This document shows positions 16,850-24,481 of a stretch of DNA of 64,000 nucleotides, one piece after another. The position numbers and the translations under genes were made by a program. Position 1 is the first letter of the stretch, and the number at the start of each line of letters is the position of its first letter. The notes beneath the pieces are model-generated. The model saw only the letters and a list, made by a program, of their open reading frames with translations, was not told where the DNA came from and searched no databases. Origin of the DNA: Candidatus Metalachnospira gallinarum (GTDB lineage: Bacteria > Bacillota > Clostridia > Lachnospirales > Anaerotignaceae); contig CAJFHC010000005.1 of the NCBI GenBank assembly GCA_904378045.1, positions 1 through 64,000 of the forward strand. Reading direction: 5' to 3'.

Positions 16850-17608
16850 CTACATTAAAATATTTACGGCCGCCAGCGAGACCATTACAACTCCCTCGCA
16901 TATAAGAACAAAATATCCCGCCGTGTCTCCGGTTGTTCCTCCAAACTGCCTTCGGCACATCGCTTTATAATACAAAAATGAGACGACGGCCGCCGTCAAA
17001 GCGGCAAGACAGCCTGAAAGAGACATATACGCCATAAGCGCGGCGCAGGCAGCCCCCTGAACAAACAGCCACACTATTACCGTTTTCTTCTCCGCCGAAT
17101 CGGAGAAAAAGCTGAGCATTCCCTCCGTCTTGGCCTTCGGGAGACACAATGCTGAAATTCCGGCCAACACCCTTGAAATAAAGAATCCGCAGCAGGCCGC
17201 TCCAAACAGCCCTTTATCCTCTATTTCCGAAAACGCCGCCGCGTATATGAGATAATAAACGGACAGCCTTATGACCGCAAACGCGCCTATATGCGGATCC
17301 TTAAGTATTTCCAGCTTCTTTTCCCTTGAGCCGTATGAGCAGAGCGAGTCTGAAACGTCCAGAAAGCCGTCGGCGTGGAATCCTCCCGTTATAATCAGCG
17401 GTATGGCCGTTCCTGTCAAAACAAAGCATATTTCTCCCATGCCGAGCTTTTCACACGCCATCCTCCATAAAAAAACGCAGACCCCTATTACCGCTCCTAC
17501 CCAGGGAAAAAAACAGAGCATATATCTCAGGTCACTTTCCTCAGCCTTGATTTTTGGCACCGGTATTCTTGAATACACTCCAAAAGCCGATATAATGTCT
17601 TTCAGCAT
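16850..17608 (-). CDS. cobS: Adenosylcobinamide-GDP ribazoletransferase (cobalamin synthase)
   Basis: A 252-residue polytopic membrane enzyme that joins adenosylcobinamide-GDP to alpha-ribazole (phosphate), the last assembly step of the nucleotide loop. Seen: AFGVYSRIPVP near residue 8, MLCFFPWVGAVIG, the conserved GGFHADGFLDVSDSLCSYGSREKKLEILKDPHIGAFAVI block (metal-binding acidic residues) and FGGTTGDTAGY near 212. About six hydrophobic segments. The start follows GGGGGAAAGGTT and overlaps the cobU end by 7 bases. Confidence 0.94.
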   Translation of the reverse strand: MLKDIISAFGVYSRIPVPKIKAEESDLRYMLCFFPWVGAVIGVCVFLWRMACEKLGMGEICFVLTGTAIPLIITGGFHADGFLDVSDSLCSYGSREKKLEILKDPHIGAFAVIRLSVYYLIYAAAFSEIEDKGLFGAACCGFFISRVLAGISALCLPKAKTEGMLSFFSDSAEKKTVIVWLFVQGAACAALMAYMSLSGCLAALTAAVVSFLYYKAMCRRQFGGTTGDTAGYFVLICEGVVMVSLAAVNILM

Positions 17609-18147
17609 AACCTTTCCCCCTTCAAGGCAAGCGGTATGCCGGCCACTACCTCCGTCACGGAGTCCGAAAATTCCGCCAGTCCCTTGTTTATCATTCCAAG
17701 CGCCCTTATGTATTCCATGGTCGTTTTGTCATAGTCTATCCCGTCCTCAAATACATTGTTTGTAACTATGACAAGATTTTTAAACGCTACGGCGAGCTCC
17801 TTTATATCCGCCAAAACCTTTTCGGCCGTATATTCGCATGTTTTTATTCCATCCGCCGTGAACATCTCATTGGCAGTCAGATTGGACACGCATTCCAAAA
17901 GCGCTGTGTCCTCGGCATGCGCGGCCGTTCCAACCGCCGCCGAAACATTTCTTGGCGTCTCCAAAGTGCGGAAACCTCCGTCCGCCCTTGCCATTCTGTG
18001 TCGCTCCGCCTTTTTTTCGCTCTCCTCGTCAAATATCTCCATGGTGGCTATGTAATACTTTTCATATCCGTCCGAGATACGCGCGGCAAGTTTTTCCGCG
18101 AATTCGGACTTACCGCTTCCGCTTCCTCCTATTATAAGAGCTACCAT
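17602..18147 (-). CDS. cobU: Adenosylcobinamide kinase/guanylyltransferase (CobU), divergent C-terminus
   Basis: A 181-residue P-loop enzyme. It has an intact Walker A (IIGGSGSGKSEFAE) and the region of the guanylylated histidine (KKAERHRMARADGGFRTLETP), then LLECVSNLTANEMF. The stretch that is normally EVGxGIVP reads NNVFEDGIDYDKTTMEYIRALG, so the C-terminal half is unusual, whereas the short paralogue at 16459-16839 keeps that half. The start is the ATG at 18147, after AGGTGA and four bases past the cobT stop; the frame extends 16 residues further without support. It should activate cobinamide by phosphorylation and GMP transfer. Confidence 0.85.
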   Translation of the reverse strand: MVALIIGGSGSGKSEFAEKLAARISDGYEKYYIATMEIFDEESEKKAERHRMARADGGFRTLETPRNVSAAVGTAAHAEDTALLECVSNLTANEMFTADGIKTCEYTAEKVLADIKELAVAFKNLVIVTNNVFEDGIDYDKTTMEYIRALGMINKGLAEFSDSVTEVVAGIPLALKGERLC

Positions 18148-18151
18148 ATTA

Positions 18152-19246
18152 TCACCTGCCGAATCTTTTATATTCTTCCATTCCAATTTCATCAAAAGTC
18201 AGCCCGTTATTATAAAGGCTTAAAGCCGTATCTATCAGCGGAAAAAGCATAAGCGCCCCTGTACCTTCGCCCAAAGCCATATCAGCGTCGATCACCGGCT
18301 CAAGCCCAAGGGCTTTGGCCAAAAGCCCGGCCGAGGCTTCCCTGCTTTTATGCGAGGCGATAAGATACTGCCTTACGCCGGGAACAAGCCTTTCGGCCAT
18401 AAGAGCCGCGGCAAGGCTTATGGCTCCGTCAAGCACGACCGGAATGGAATTTACGGCGCATCCTATGCATGCTCCCGCCATTCCGGCAATATCAAGCCCT
18501 CCCACAGAGGAGAGAACCGTCAGAGCGTCGGCGTCATAAAGGCCGTATTTTTCAATGGCCGATGATATAATTTTCTTTTTCTTTCTGAGTCCTTCATCGC
18601 ATAGACCCGCTCCGCGTCCCGCAGCGGCTTCGGCGTCTGTTTTAAGCAGAGCCGCCGTCACCGCCGAAGCTGTCGTTGTATTTCCAATTCCCATTTCTCC
18701 TATGGCAATCATCTTATAGCCTTTCATAACCAGCTTATCCGCCGTTTCCATTCCCACGGCTATGGCTTTCAGTGTTTCCGCCTCGCTCATCGCCTTTTTT
18801 AGGGCAAAATTTTCCGTTCCCCGGCGTATTTTTTTATCTATTACTCCAAAGAAGCGTCCGCCGTTTACGCCTATGTCCACTGGAAAAACATCGGCTCCGA
18901 CAGCCTTCGCCAAAACGCAGGACGATGAAGCTCCTCTGCCAAGCATTTCCGCCACTGTTGACGTGACATTCTGTCCCGACTGGGTCACTCCCTCGGCTAC
19001 AATCCCGTTGTCAGCGCAGAAAACTATAAGCGCCCGGCGTCCTATGCTGATTTTATCCGTTCCGAGTATCGCTCCTATTTGCGCCGTTATTTTTTCAAAC
19101 CGCCCCATAGAGTCCAGCGGTTTGGCGATTCGGTCCCAGTTTTCAAGGATCTTTTTTCTTATGTCCACGTCAATGGATTTAACCGAAATTTTTTTAAGTT
19201 CTTCCGCATTTAATTCTCTATATACGGGCTTGCTCCAACATTCCAT
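18152..19246 (-). CDS. cobT: Nicotinate-nucleotide:dimethylbenzimidazole phosphoribosyltransferase (CobT)
   Basis: A 364-residue enzyme that makes alpha-ribazole phosphate from the lower-ligand base and NaMN. Seen: [68 protein letters not shown], and the catalytic Glu region [18 protein letters not shown] near the C-terminus. The start is the ATG at 19246, six bases after GGAGG; a TTG at 19264 is less well placed. It overlaps cobQ by 29 bases. No bza or bluB gene for making dimethylbenzimidazole is present in this window, so the lower-ligand base cannot be inferred. Confidence 0.94.
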   Translation of the reverse strand: MECWSKPVYRELNAEELKKISVKSIDVDIRKKILENWDRIAKPLDSMGRFEKITAQIGAILGTDKISIGRRALIVFCADNGIVAEGVTQSGQNVTSTVAEMLGRGASSSCVLAKAVGADVFPVDIGVNGGRFFGVIDKKIRRGTENFALKKAMSEAETLKAIAVGMETADKLVMKGYKMIAIGEMGIGNTTTASAVTAALLKTDAEAAAGRGAGLCDEGLRKKKKIISSAIEKYGLYDADALTVLSSVGGLDIAGMAGACIGCAVNSIPVVLDGAISLAAALMAERLVPGVRQYLIASHKSREASAGLLAKALGLEPVIDADMALGEGTGALMLFPLIDTALSLYNNGLTFDEIGMEEYKRFGR

Positions 19247-20684
19247 AAACAGCCTCCATATCAATGTGCTTTCTTAAAGTACCGGCTAAAATATCATACT
19301 GTTTCTCTTTGAAATCCGCATAGTCCTCCGCATCGATTTTCACATCGGCGCCTTTTTTCTCCGCGAGAGCCGATATAAGCGCTTTTGCGGTCTCTCCCCT
19401 GTCGAACAGCCCATGTATATAGGAGCCGTAGACCGTTTTCCCATCGGATAATACCGTTTTAGGCTCGGTCTCGCCTGAATATTCCGTTACTCCGTTATGT
19501 ATTTCATATCCGCTGAAAGGGCATCCGGATATTTTTTTCAGCACGCCGCTCACATCTTCTATATTCCCCTCGGTAAGGCTTCTTCTTTTCTCCCTTTGAA
19601 GTACGGTTGAAACCGGCAAAAGCTCCATTCCTCTTATTTTCCCGCCCTCCTCAACGCAGTATGGGTCGGAAATTTCCTGACCAAGCATCTGGAAGCCTCC
19701 GCATATACCGAACACGGGTATTTTTCCCGCCAGCCTTTTAATGGCCGTCTCAAGGCCGTTCTGCCTCATCCATTTCAGATCCCCGATCGTGTTTTTGCTT
19801 CCCGGCAGAAATATTATATCCGGATCTTTAAGCTCGTCCGCCGATGAAACATATCTTAGCCCCACATCTTCAATTTGCTCAAATGTATTAAAGTCTGTAA
19901 AATTTGAAATTCTCGGAAACTTTATTACCGCCGCGTCAATAAGCCCCGGCGTCTTTCTTATGAACCGTTCTGTCAAACTGTCCTCATCGTCAAGGGCGAC
20001 GTCCATATAAGGGACAACTCCGACCACGGGAACTCCCGTAAGCTCTTCTATTTTTCTTATGCCGGGCTCAAGTATGGACAGGTCGCCCCGGAATTTATTT
20101 ATTATTATGCCCTTGACCAGTTTTCTTTCCTCATCGTCAAGGAGCGTCAGCGTGCCGTAAATCTGGGCGAATACTCCTCCGCGGTCAATATCGCCGACGA
20201 GCACCACCGCAGCCCCGGTCATTTTAGCCAGACCCATATTGACAATGTCGTTTTCCTTTAGATTTATTTCCGCCGGACTGCCCGCGCCCTCGATAACGAT
20301 AATATCCGCAATGCTTTCAAGTCTTTTAAAAGCCTTTTTTATATCCGGGACAAGCTGTTTTTTATAGGAAAAATAATCGCCGGCATCCATATTGCCGATG
20401 GATTTTCCGTTGACTATTACCTGTGAGGCTCTGTCGCCCGTCGGTTTTAGCAATATCGGATTCATACAGGCGAGCGGCTTTATTCCTGCCGCCTCGGCCT
20501 GCATAGCCTGCGCCCGCCCTATTTCAAGCCCTTCAGGCGTTATATACGAGTTAAGCGCCATATTCTGTGATTTAAAAGGCGCCGGATTATGCCCGTCCTG
20601 TCTGAATATCCTGCAAAGTCCCGCCGTTACGAGGCTTTTTCCAACGCTCGACATAGTTCCCTGAACCATTATTACTCCTGACAT
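19218..20684 (-). CDS. cobQ: Cobyric acid synthase (CobQ/CbiP)
   Basis: A 488-residue glutamine-dependent amidotransferase that amidates side chains b, d, e and g. Seen: [15 protein letters not shown] (P-loop type), [71 protein letters not shown], and the C-terminal GATase domain with [11 protein letters not shown], the nucleophile in [11 protein letters not shown], and YEIHNG plus GSYIHGLFD. Length is standard. It starts with ATG after GGGAGGCGGAAAG and overlaps cbiK by 13 bases. Confidence 0.95.
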   Translation of the reverse strand: MSGVIMVQGTMSSVGKSLVTAGLCRIFRQDGHNPAPFKSQNMALNSYITPEGLEIGRAQAMQAEAAGIKPLACMNPILLKPTGDRASQVIVNGKSIGNMDAGDYFSYKKQLVPDIKKAFKRLESIADIIVIEGAGSPAEINLKENDIVNMGLAKMTGAAVVLVGDIDRGGVFAQIYGTLTLLDDEERKLVKGIIINKFRGDLSILEPGIRKIEELTGVPVVGVVPYMDVALDDEDSLTERFIRKTPGLIDAAVIKFPRISNFTDFNTFEQIEDVGLRYVSSADELKDPDIIFLPGSKNTIGDLKWMRQNGLETAIKRLAGKIPVFGICGGFQMLGQEISDPYCVEEGGKIRGMELLPVSTVLQREKRRSLTEGNIEDVSGVLKKISGCPFSGYEIHNGVTEYSGETEPKTVLSDGKTVYGSYIHGLFDRGETAKALISALAEKKGADVKIDAEDYADFKEKQYDILAGTLRKHIDMEAVYGMLEQARI

Positions 20685-21886
20685 CTTTCCGCCTCCCCGC
20701 CGGTTCCTGAAATTCTCCTCGCTGTGGATGAAATAAATTTTACTTTACGCCCGTACCATTCTTTTTTTCTCACGCTCAAAGCAGCTATATCTATCTCCTT
20801 GTCCAGAGCGCTGACCGGAAGAGTGTATGCATAGTCTCCGTTTTCATCGGCTGTAAACGGCGCTGTGATCGAAATATCCGATTTTCCGGCCTCCTCCGCC
20901 GTTCCCGCAAACAGCCTTTCGTATCCTTTTCCGCCAAGGGTCAGAACAGCGTTCATTTTCCCGCCGTTCACCTTCAGGACCGCTTTTTTTATCCTGAACA
21001 TAGGCGAATCCGATTCGGCCGAAATCAAATACTTTCCGTCGGCCGGAGCCGTAGTTTTTACCGCGTTTTCCGTATTTACGGCCTTGAACGCTTCGTCATT
21101 TTCAACGGCGGCCGACAAATGATCTATATAAATATCTCTTACGGCGCCAATTTGCCCAAGCCCCTCAATGATACACACGGTTTTAAAGCCTTCCCGCTCA
21201 AACGCGGTCTTCCATGACTTTTCACCGCCGCCGGCCATATCGTTATTGGCATGGTCTCCGGCAACGACCATAAGCGGCTCAAGCACGGCTCTCTTATACG
21301 TTTTTTTCGCTTTTATCGTTCTTATTACGTCATTTACGGACGGTTCGGCCTCAACGGTTCCTATAAAATAATTTTCATAGCCGTCCGCCCACAGCCTGTC
21401 CTGCAAAACCGCGTACACCTTGTTCGCTTCCGTCTCGGTGCCGTGCCCCATAAAGCAGACAGCCGTTTCTCCGTCGTCATATTCAGCCGTTTTGCCGGTT
21501 ATCGCCGATATGACCCTTTCCAAATCATCCTCATTTGAAAACAGCGGCTCGGAAAGTATTATTTTATCAAACTTATCCGCGAAATTTTTTATCACGTCCA
21601 CAAGGCCGCCGTATTCTATCCCCTTCATAAGGTGGGTCGGCTGGACATAAACCCGCTTGACGCCGTCGTTTATCATCTTTTCAAGCGCCTCCGAGACGCC
21701 GTCTGTCTCAATGCCGTAACTTTCCTTCAATATCCCCCTCACTACGGAGCTTGTGAACGCCCGGCGCACCTCAATTCCCGGGAACGCCGCCGCTATATCC
21801 TTTTCAATGGCTCCGATGGTAAGCTCAAGACTGTCCGCAAAGCTGGTTCCGAAGCTCGCGGCAAGAATAGCCGTTTTTTTACTCAT
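20672..21886 (-). CDS. cbiK: Anaerobic sirohydrochlorin cobaltochelatase (CbiK) with extra C-terminal domain
   Basis: First gene of the operon. Residues 1-~265 are a CbiK chelatase that inserts cobalt into sirohydrochlorin: [44 protein letters not shown] and [13 protein letters not shown] carry the metal-binding and catalytic histidines. Residues ~280-404 are an added, beta-rich domain ([45 protein letters not shown]-like) of a kind that I recall from surface or metal-uptake proteins of Clostridia. There is no signal peptide, so the chelatase appears cytosolic. The start follows GGGAGAAAATCT. It lies directly behind the B12 riboswitch and terminator. Confidence 0.9.
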   Translation of the reverse strand: MSKKTAILAASFGTSFADSLELTIGAIEKDIAAAFPGIEVRRAFTSSVVRGILKESYGIETDGVSEALEKMINDGVKRVYVQPTHLMKGIEYGGLVDVIKNFADKFDKIILSEPLFSNEDDLERVISAITGKTAEYDDGETAVCFMGHGTETEANKVYAVLQDRLWADGYENYFIGTVEAEPSVNDVIRTIKAKKTYKRAVLEPLMVVAGDHANNDMAGGGEKSWKTAFEREGFKTVCIIEGLGQIGAVRDIYIDHLSAAVENDEAFKAVNTENAVKTTAPADGKYLISAESDSPMFRIKKAVLKVNGGKMNAVLTLGGKGYERLFAGTAEEAGKSDISITAPFTADENGDYAYTLPVSALDKEIDIAALSVRKKEWYGRKVKFISSTARRISGTGGEAERCQE

Positions 21887-21929
21887 AGATTTTCTCCCTT
21901 GTCATTATTTTCTCAACGGAAAGATGACA

Positions 21930-21962
21930 AAATAAAAACCCCTTGCCATACGGGGCAAAGGG
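21930..21962 (-). terminator. Intrinsic terminator between B12 riboswitch and cbiK
   Basis: On the minus strand CCCTTTGCC pairs with GGCAAGGGG (one G-U pair, 6-base loop), followed by TTTTTATTTT. It lies 80 bases 3-prime of the riboswitch core and 44 bases before the cbiK start, the expected place for a ligand-dependent transcription stop. Confidence 0.85.
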
Positions 21963-22043
21963 CGCGCGAAATCAGACGGACATATCCGTCTGTGTCAGCG
22001 TACAGCCAATTACTCGTGGCCTGAAACTGTCGTTTCCGTACAT

Positions 22044-22213
22044 CCGTCAGGCAGGTCTCCCGGCTTAAAGATCAACGCTTGGGCCATCTTCCCGGTTTCC
22101 CAGTGATATATCGGCCTTCGCTCCCTTATTACGGTGACGAGTTCGCGCGGGATTCTCACCCGCTTCCCTTTTCACCGGAGCAGGACTCGCAGTCCCCTCC
22201 GGCACCTTGACGG
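22044..22213 (-). promoter_or_regulatory. Cobalamin (B12) riboswitch
   Basis: Read on the minus strand, the core features are AAGGTGCCG at the 5-prime end, GGTGAAAAGGGAA, GGGTGAGAATCCCGC, the conserved TCACTGG, and the B12 box AAGCCGGGAGACCTGCC. CCGTCA (22213-22208) pairs with TGACGG (22049-22044), forming the closing P1 stem. Known class: adenosylcobalamin or related corrinoid binding represses downstream synthesis genes. It heads the cbiK-to-Cys-rich operon and is followed by a terminator. Which corrinoid form is sensed cannot be read by eye. Confidence 0.96.
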
Positions 22214-22230
22214 TATATTCATTTTTTATA

Positions 22231-22259
22231 AATATAGCATATTTATGGTTTTTGCACAA
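22231..22259 (-). promoter_or_regulatory. Putative promoter of the cobalamin operon
   Basis: On the minus strand TTGTGC and TATATT are 17 bases apart. The predicted start falls about 10 bases before the riboswitch P1 stem. The -35 box is weak. Confidence 0.45.
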
Positions 22260-22261
22260 GG

Positions 22262-22546
22262 TCACTTTGATAATCCAAACCAGACGATAAGCGCCGTTCC
22301 AACAGCCATAAAAGCTGCTCCGACCTGGCGGAAGGCCTTCTCGCCGTACTGCTTGAATTTATAAAATAAAGCGAAGGCCACGGCGAAAAAGCTGACCGAA
22401 AGACCTCCCTTCCACGCCGGATTTTTCTTTACGGCGCACATTATCGTAAAAATCTGAGTTATGGTAATTATCCATTCAAGGGCGTAGCTTTTTGACATCA
22501 CGTCTATCTGTTCGTCTCTCTCATCCATACTGTATTTAATACTCAT
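22262..22546 (-). CDS. Small membrane protein, unrecognised
   Basis: A 94-residue protein starting MSIKYSMDERDEQIDVMSKSYALEW. The DERDE motif before a membrane segment is shared with several small Firmicutes membrane families of unknown function (DUF6442-like is my best guess). Two to three hydrophobic helices follow (about 25-42, 48-62, 72-90), separated by short basic stretches. The start is preceded by GGAGGAATATGA. It ends the XRE-led operon; its stop is almost adjacent to the promoter of the cobalamin operon. Function not known. Confidence 0.65.
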   Translation of the reverse strand: MSIKYSMDERDEQIDVMSKSYALEWIITITQIFTIMCAVKKNPAWKGGLSVSFFAVAFALFYKFKQYGEKAFRQVGAAFMAVGTALIVWFGLSK

Positions 22547-22570
22547 TCATATTCCTCCAATATGAAATTG

Positions 22571-23089
22571 TTACTGCTTTTTCTCATCCTGTTTACTTTC
22601 CGCCCGCAACTGCCTTTCCATTTCCTCCTGTTTGGCGAGAATGGCATTCACCTTGTCGTACAGATCCTCTATCATAATTTCGGTTTTCAGATTGACCTTA
22701 TAATCGTTTTCGGCTCTGCGGCGATCCTTTTCTTCCTGCCGATTCTGACTCATCATAATAAGAGGCGCCTGAATTGCCGCCACGCATGACAGCACCAGAT
22801 TCAGCAAAATAAAAGGATAGGGGTCAAACGCTTTGGCTGCCAGAATGACATTGACGACCATCCAAAGGACAAGCACGCCGGTAAAGGAGAAGATGAATGC
22901 CCAACTGCCGGCAAATTTTGCGATGGTATCGGCGGCGCGCTGTCCTAATGTGTACTTTTCCTTTCCGCTTTCCGGCTTGGCCGAAATTTTGCTGTCCGCC
23001 AGCAGATTCAGCACTTCCTCATCGGTCATATCATGGCGGATATCGTTTAATACTTCTTTTAACAGTTTTCTGTTTTCTTTCATAATCAT
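22571..23089 (-). CDS. DUF1003 family membrane protein
   Basis: A 172-residue protein. The cytosolic N-terminus (DIRHDMTDEEVLNLL) is followed by the DUF1003 core: GQRAADTIAKFAGSWAFIFSFTGVLVLWMVVNVI, then FDPYPFILLNLVLSCVAAIQAPLIMMSQNRQEEKDRRRAENDYKVNLKTE. Two transmembrane helices and a long, charged, probably coiled-coil C-terminal tail. The family is widespread; no biochemical role is firmly known to me. The start ATG follows AGAGGAACA, with a second ATG two codons on. It sits between a 31-residue gene and a small membrane gene in one minus-strand unit. Confidence 0.85.
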   Translation of the reverse strand: MIMKENRKLLKEVLNDIRHDMTDEEVLNLLADSKISAKPESGKEKYTLGQRAADTIAKFAGSWAFIFSFTGVLVLWMVVNVILAAKAFDPYPFILLNLVLSCVAAIQAPLIMMSQNRQEEKDRRRAENDYKVNLKTEIMIEDLYDKVNAILAKQEEMERQLRAESKQDEKKQ

Positions 23090-23120
23090 TGTTCCTCTCT
23101 ATCGGTTTTGTTTATAGTAT

Positions 23121-23216
23121 TCAGAAAAAATCCGATCCTTTCTCCTTAAAGAGCGGCAGATAGTCGTGTACTTCAGATTCGCCCTTAACCGGTCTTTTTC
23201 TTGGTGGCTCTTTCAT
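23121..23216 (-). CDS. Small 31-residue protein, new
   Basis: ATG at 23216 is preceded by GGAGGAAGCTT, a perfect ribosome-binding site at good spacing, and the frame is open for 31 codons to TGA at 23121. The peptide begins MKEPPRKRPVKGESEVHDYL and ends in KEKGSDFF: very basic and proline-rich at the start, no membrane segment. It sits 10 bases after the DUF2178-like gene and 31 bases before the DUF1003 gene in the same direction. I recognise no family. Confidence 0.6.
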   Translation of the reverse strand: MKEPPRKRPVKGESEVHDYLPLFKEKGSDFF

Positions 23217-23226
23217 AAGCTTCCTC

Positions 23227-23658
23227 CTAAACATGTTTTTCATAATAAATATTTACAACTATCTCAATAATAAGGAACAGCCCAAGTAAAAATCCTGGAA
23301 TAAGAAAAATCATTCCCCAAGCGATATTCGCCGTAAGTTTATATCCTATCAGACCGCATATCATAAACACAAATAAAAATCCATAGGCTATATCCAACAT
23401 TCTCGACTTGCTTTTGTACCTTATCAGTATGTTCCTTTCGTCCTGTTTATTTATAATGTCCTCTTTCGTAGCTCTTTTTGAGAACGCTCTCACAAATGAG
23501 GTTATTCCCAGCAAAAGAAGGAATACGGATAAAATGGTATCTCTTACTCTTACTAAGCCGTTTGGGTCAGGAGAGTTAAAATCCAGAAATACGCTCCATA
23601 CCGCCAATATTATCCAAAAAATGCCGGCAACAAATCCTTTTTTATTATAAATCTTCAT
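23227..23658 (-). CDS. DUF2178-like membrane protein
   Basis: A 143-residue protein with four predicted helices (about 8-26, 38-57, 88-106, 112-134) and the cytosolic motif KQDERNILIRYKSKSRMLD in the loop between helices 2 and 3. A DER(N/D)xxI motif of this kind is common in small membrane proteins encoded beside XRE regulators in Firmicutes. The start ATG follows GGAGGACAATAAGT and overlaps the regulator gene by 14 bases, so the two are co-expressed. Function unknown. Confidence 0.75.
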   Translation of the reverse strand: MKIYNKKGFVAGIFWIILAVWSVFLDFNSPDPNGLVRVRDTILSVFLLLLGITSFVRAFSKRATKEDIINKQDERNILIRYKSKSRMLDIAYGFLFVFMICGLIGYKLTANIAWGMIFLIPGFLLGLFLIIEIVVNIYYEKHV

Positions 23659-23875
23659 ACTTATTGTCCTCCAGTTCCATATTTTCCTCTAAACAGCACA
23701 GTTCCTCCACCGTAACGCCAAAAACCTTAGCCATCCTGTACGCCAGCATAAGAGATGGATTATACTGCTCTTTTTCAATGGAGATGATCGTCCTTGAGGA
23801 AACCTTAACCATATCGGCAAGCTGCTGCTGTGTCAGTTTAGCCTTTATTCTAAGCTCCTTTACCCTTGTTTTCAT
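23645..23875 (-). CDS. XRE-family HTH transcription regulator (YozG/cro-like)
   Basis: A 76-residue stand-alone helix-turn-helix protein: KELRIKAKLTQQQLADMVKVSSRTIISIEKEQYNPSLMLAYRMAKVFGVTVEELC. The recognition helix lies about 27-38. Regulators of this size are usually dimeric autorepressors paired with a membrane protein, as here. The start ATG follows GAAGGAGGATA. Two tandem 12-bp palindromes cover the start of its own transcript, so autoregulation of the whole small operon is likely. Confidence 0.9.
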   Translation of the reverse strand: MKTRVKELRIKAKLTQQQLADMVKVSSRTIISIEKEQYNPSLMLAYRMAKVFGVTVEELCCLEENMELEDNKYEDL

Positions 23876-23895
23876 TATCCTCCTTCTTCCGATGT

Positions 23896-23952
23896 GAAGT
23901 TTACTTCTTATGAAGTTAGCTTCATATTATCATATATCTCCCCGCCCGTCAA
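23896..23952 (-). promoter_or_regulatory. XRE operon promoter with two tandem palindromic operators
   Basis: On the minus strand TTGACG (23952-23947) and TAATAT (23929-23924) are 17 bases apart. Immediately downstream lie GAAGCTAACTTC (23923-23912) and GAAGTAAACTTC (23907-23896), two copies of a 12-bp palindrome at a 16-bp period. They cover the expected transcription start, the classic position for a repressor. Confidence 0.75.
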
Positions 23953-24006
23953 TCGTCTCCGGCCTTTTTTAATAATCATCCATCGAAAGGGAGCCGGTTT
24001 TCCGGA

Positions 24007-24035
24007 ACAAAAAAGCCCGTGGAATTACCACAGGC
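24007..24035 (-). terminator. Intrinsic terminator after the MGMT-family gene
   Basis: On the minus strand GCCTGTGG pairs with CCACGGGC around a TAAT-type loop, followed by six T. It lies 22 bases past the stop of the gene at 24057-24368. Confidence 0.85.
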
Positions 24036-24056
24036 AAATTTCAAATCATTGCTGTC

Positions 24057-24368
24057 CTACCGGCCGTCCCACCGGTATTTTTTCATATCCACCCTGTCAT
24101 TATCCGTAAATCCCACGCCCTCGGCCGTAAGGAGAGCCTTCTGCTCCGTCCAGCCGGGAACAAGCCTTCCCGAATGATTTACGACCCTATGGCAGGGATA
24201 TTTTCCGTAAAAGCCGGACATGGCGCATACCTTTCCAACCAGTCTGGCGTTCTTTTCCCTTCCTATGAGGGCGGCTATCTGTCCGTAGGTGGCGACCTTT
24301 CCCTCCGGTATCTCACCGATAACGGACAATATTTCATATATCAGGCCGTCGTCCAAAACCCGCTTCAT
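24057..24368 (-). CDS. MGMT/alkyltransferase-domain DNA repair protein
   Basis: A 103-residue protein consisting only of the DNA-binding, active-site domain of O6-alkylguanine-DNA alkyltransferases: VIGEIPEGKVATYGQIAALIG, the Arg-finger region NARLVGKVCAM, and the active-site motif YPCHRVVNHSGRL. The acceptor Cys (about residue 59) is present, unlike in alkyltransferase-like (ATL) proteins, where it is replaced. The size, however, is that of ATL proteins. The start at 24368 is chosen because AGGAG lies eight bases before it. It is a single-gene unit between two terminators. Repair of alkylated bases, or damage flagging, is inferred. Confidence 0.85.
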   Translation of the reverse strand: MKRVLDDGLIYEILSVIGEIPEGKVATYGQIAALIGREKNARLVGKVCAMSGFYGKYPCHRVVNHSGRLVPGWTEQKALLTAEGVGFTDNDRVDMKKYRWDGR

Positions 24369-24398
24369 CCCGCTCACTCCTCTCGCCGACTATATTAA

Positions 24399-24430
24399 CA
24401 TAAAAATAACGGGCAGCCAAGCCACCCGCT
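24399..24430 (-). terminator. Intrinsic terminator of the amidohydrolase operon
   Basis: On the minus strand CGGGTGGC pairs with GCTGCCCG through two G-U pairs around a TTG loop, followed by TTATTTTTAT. It lies 52 bases past the stop at 24482. Confidence 0.75.
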
Positions 24431-24481
24431 ATTTAAAAATGTTATTATACGTTTTATTAACTGACTGCCACGGTTAAACTA

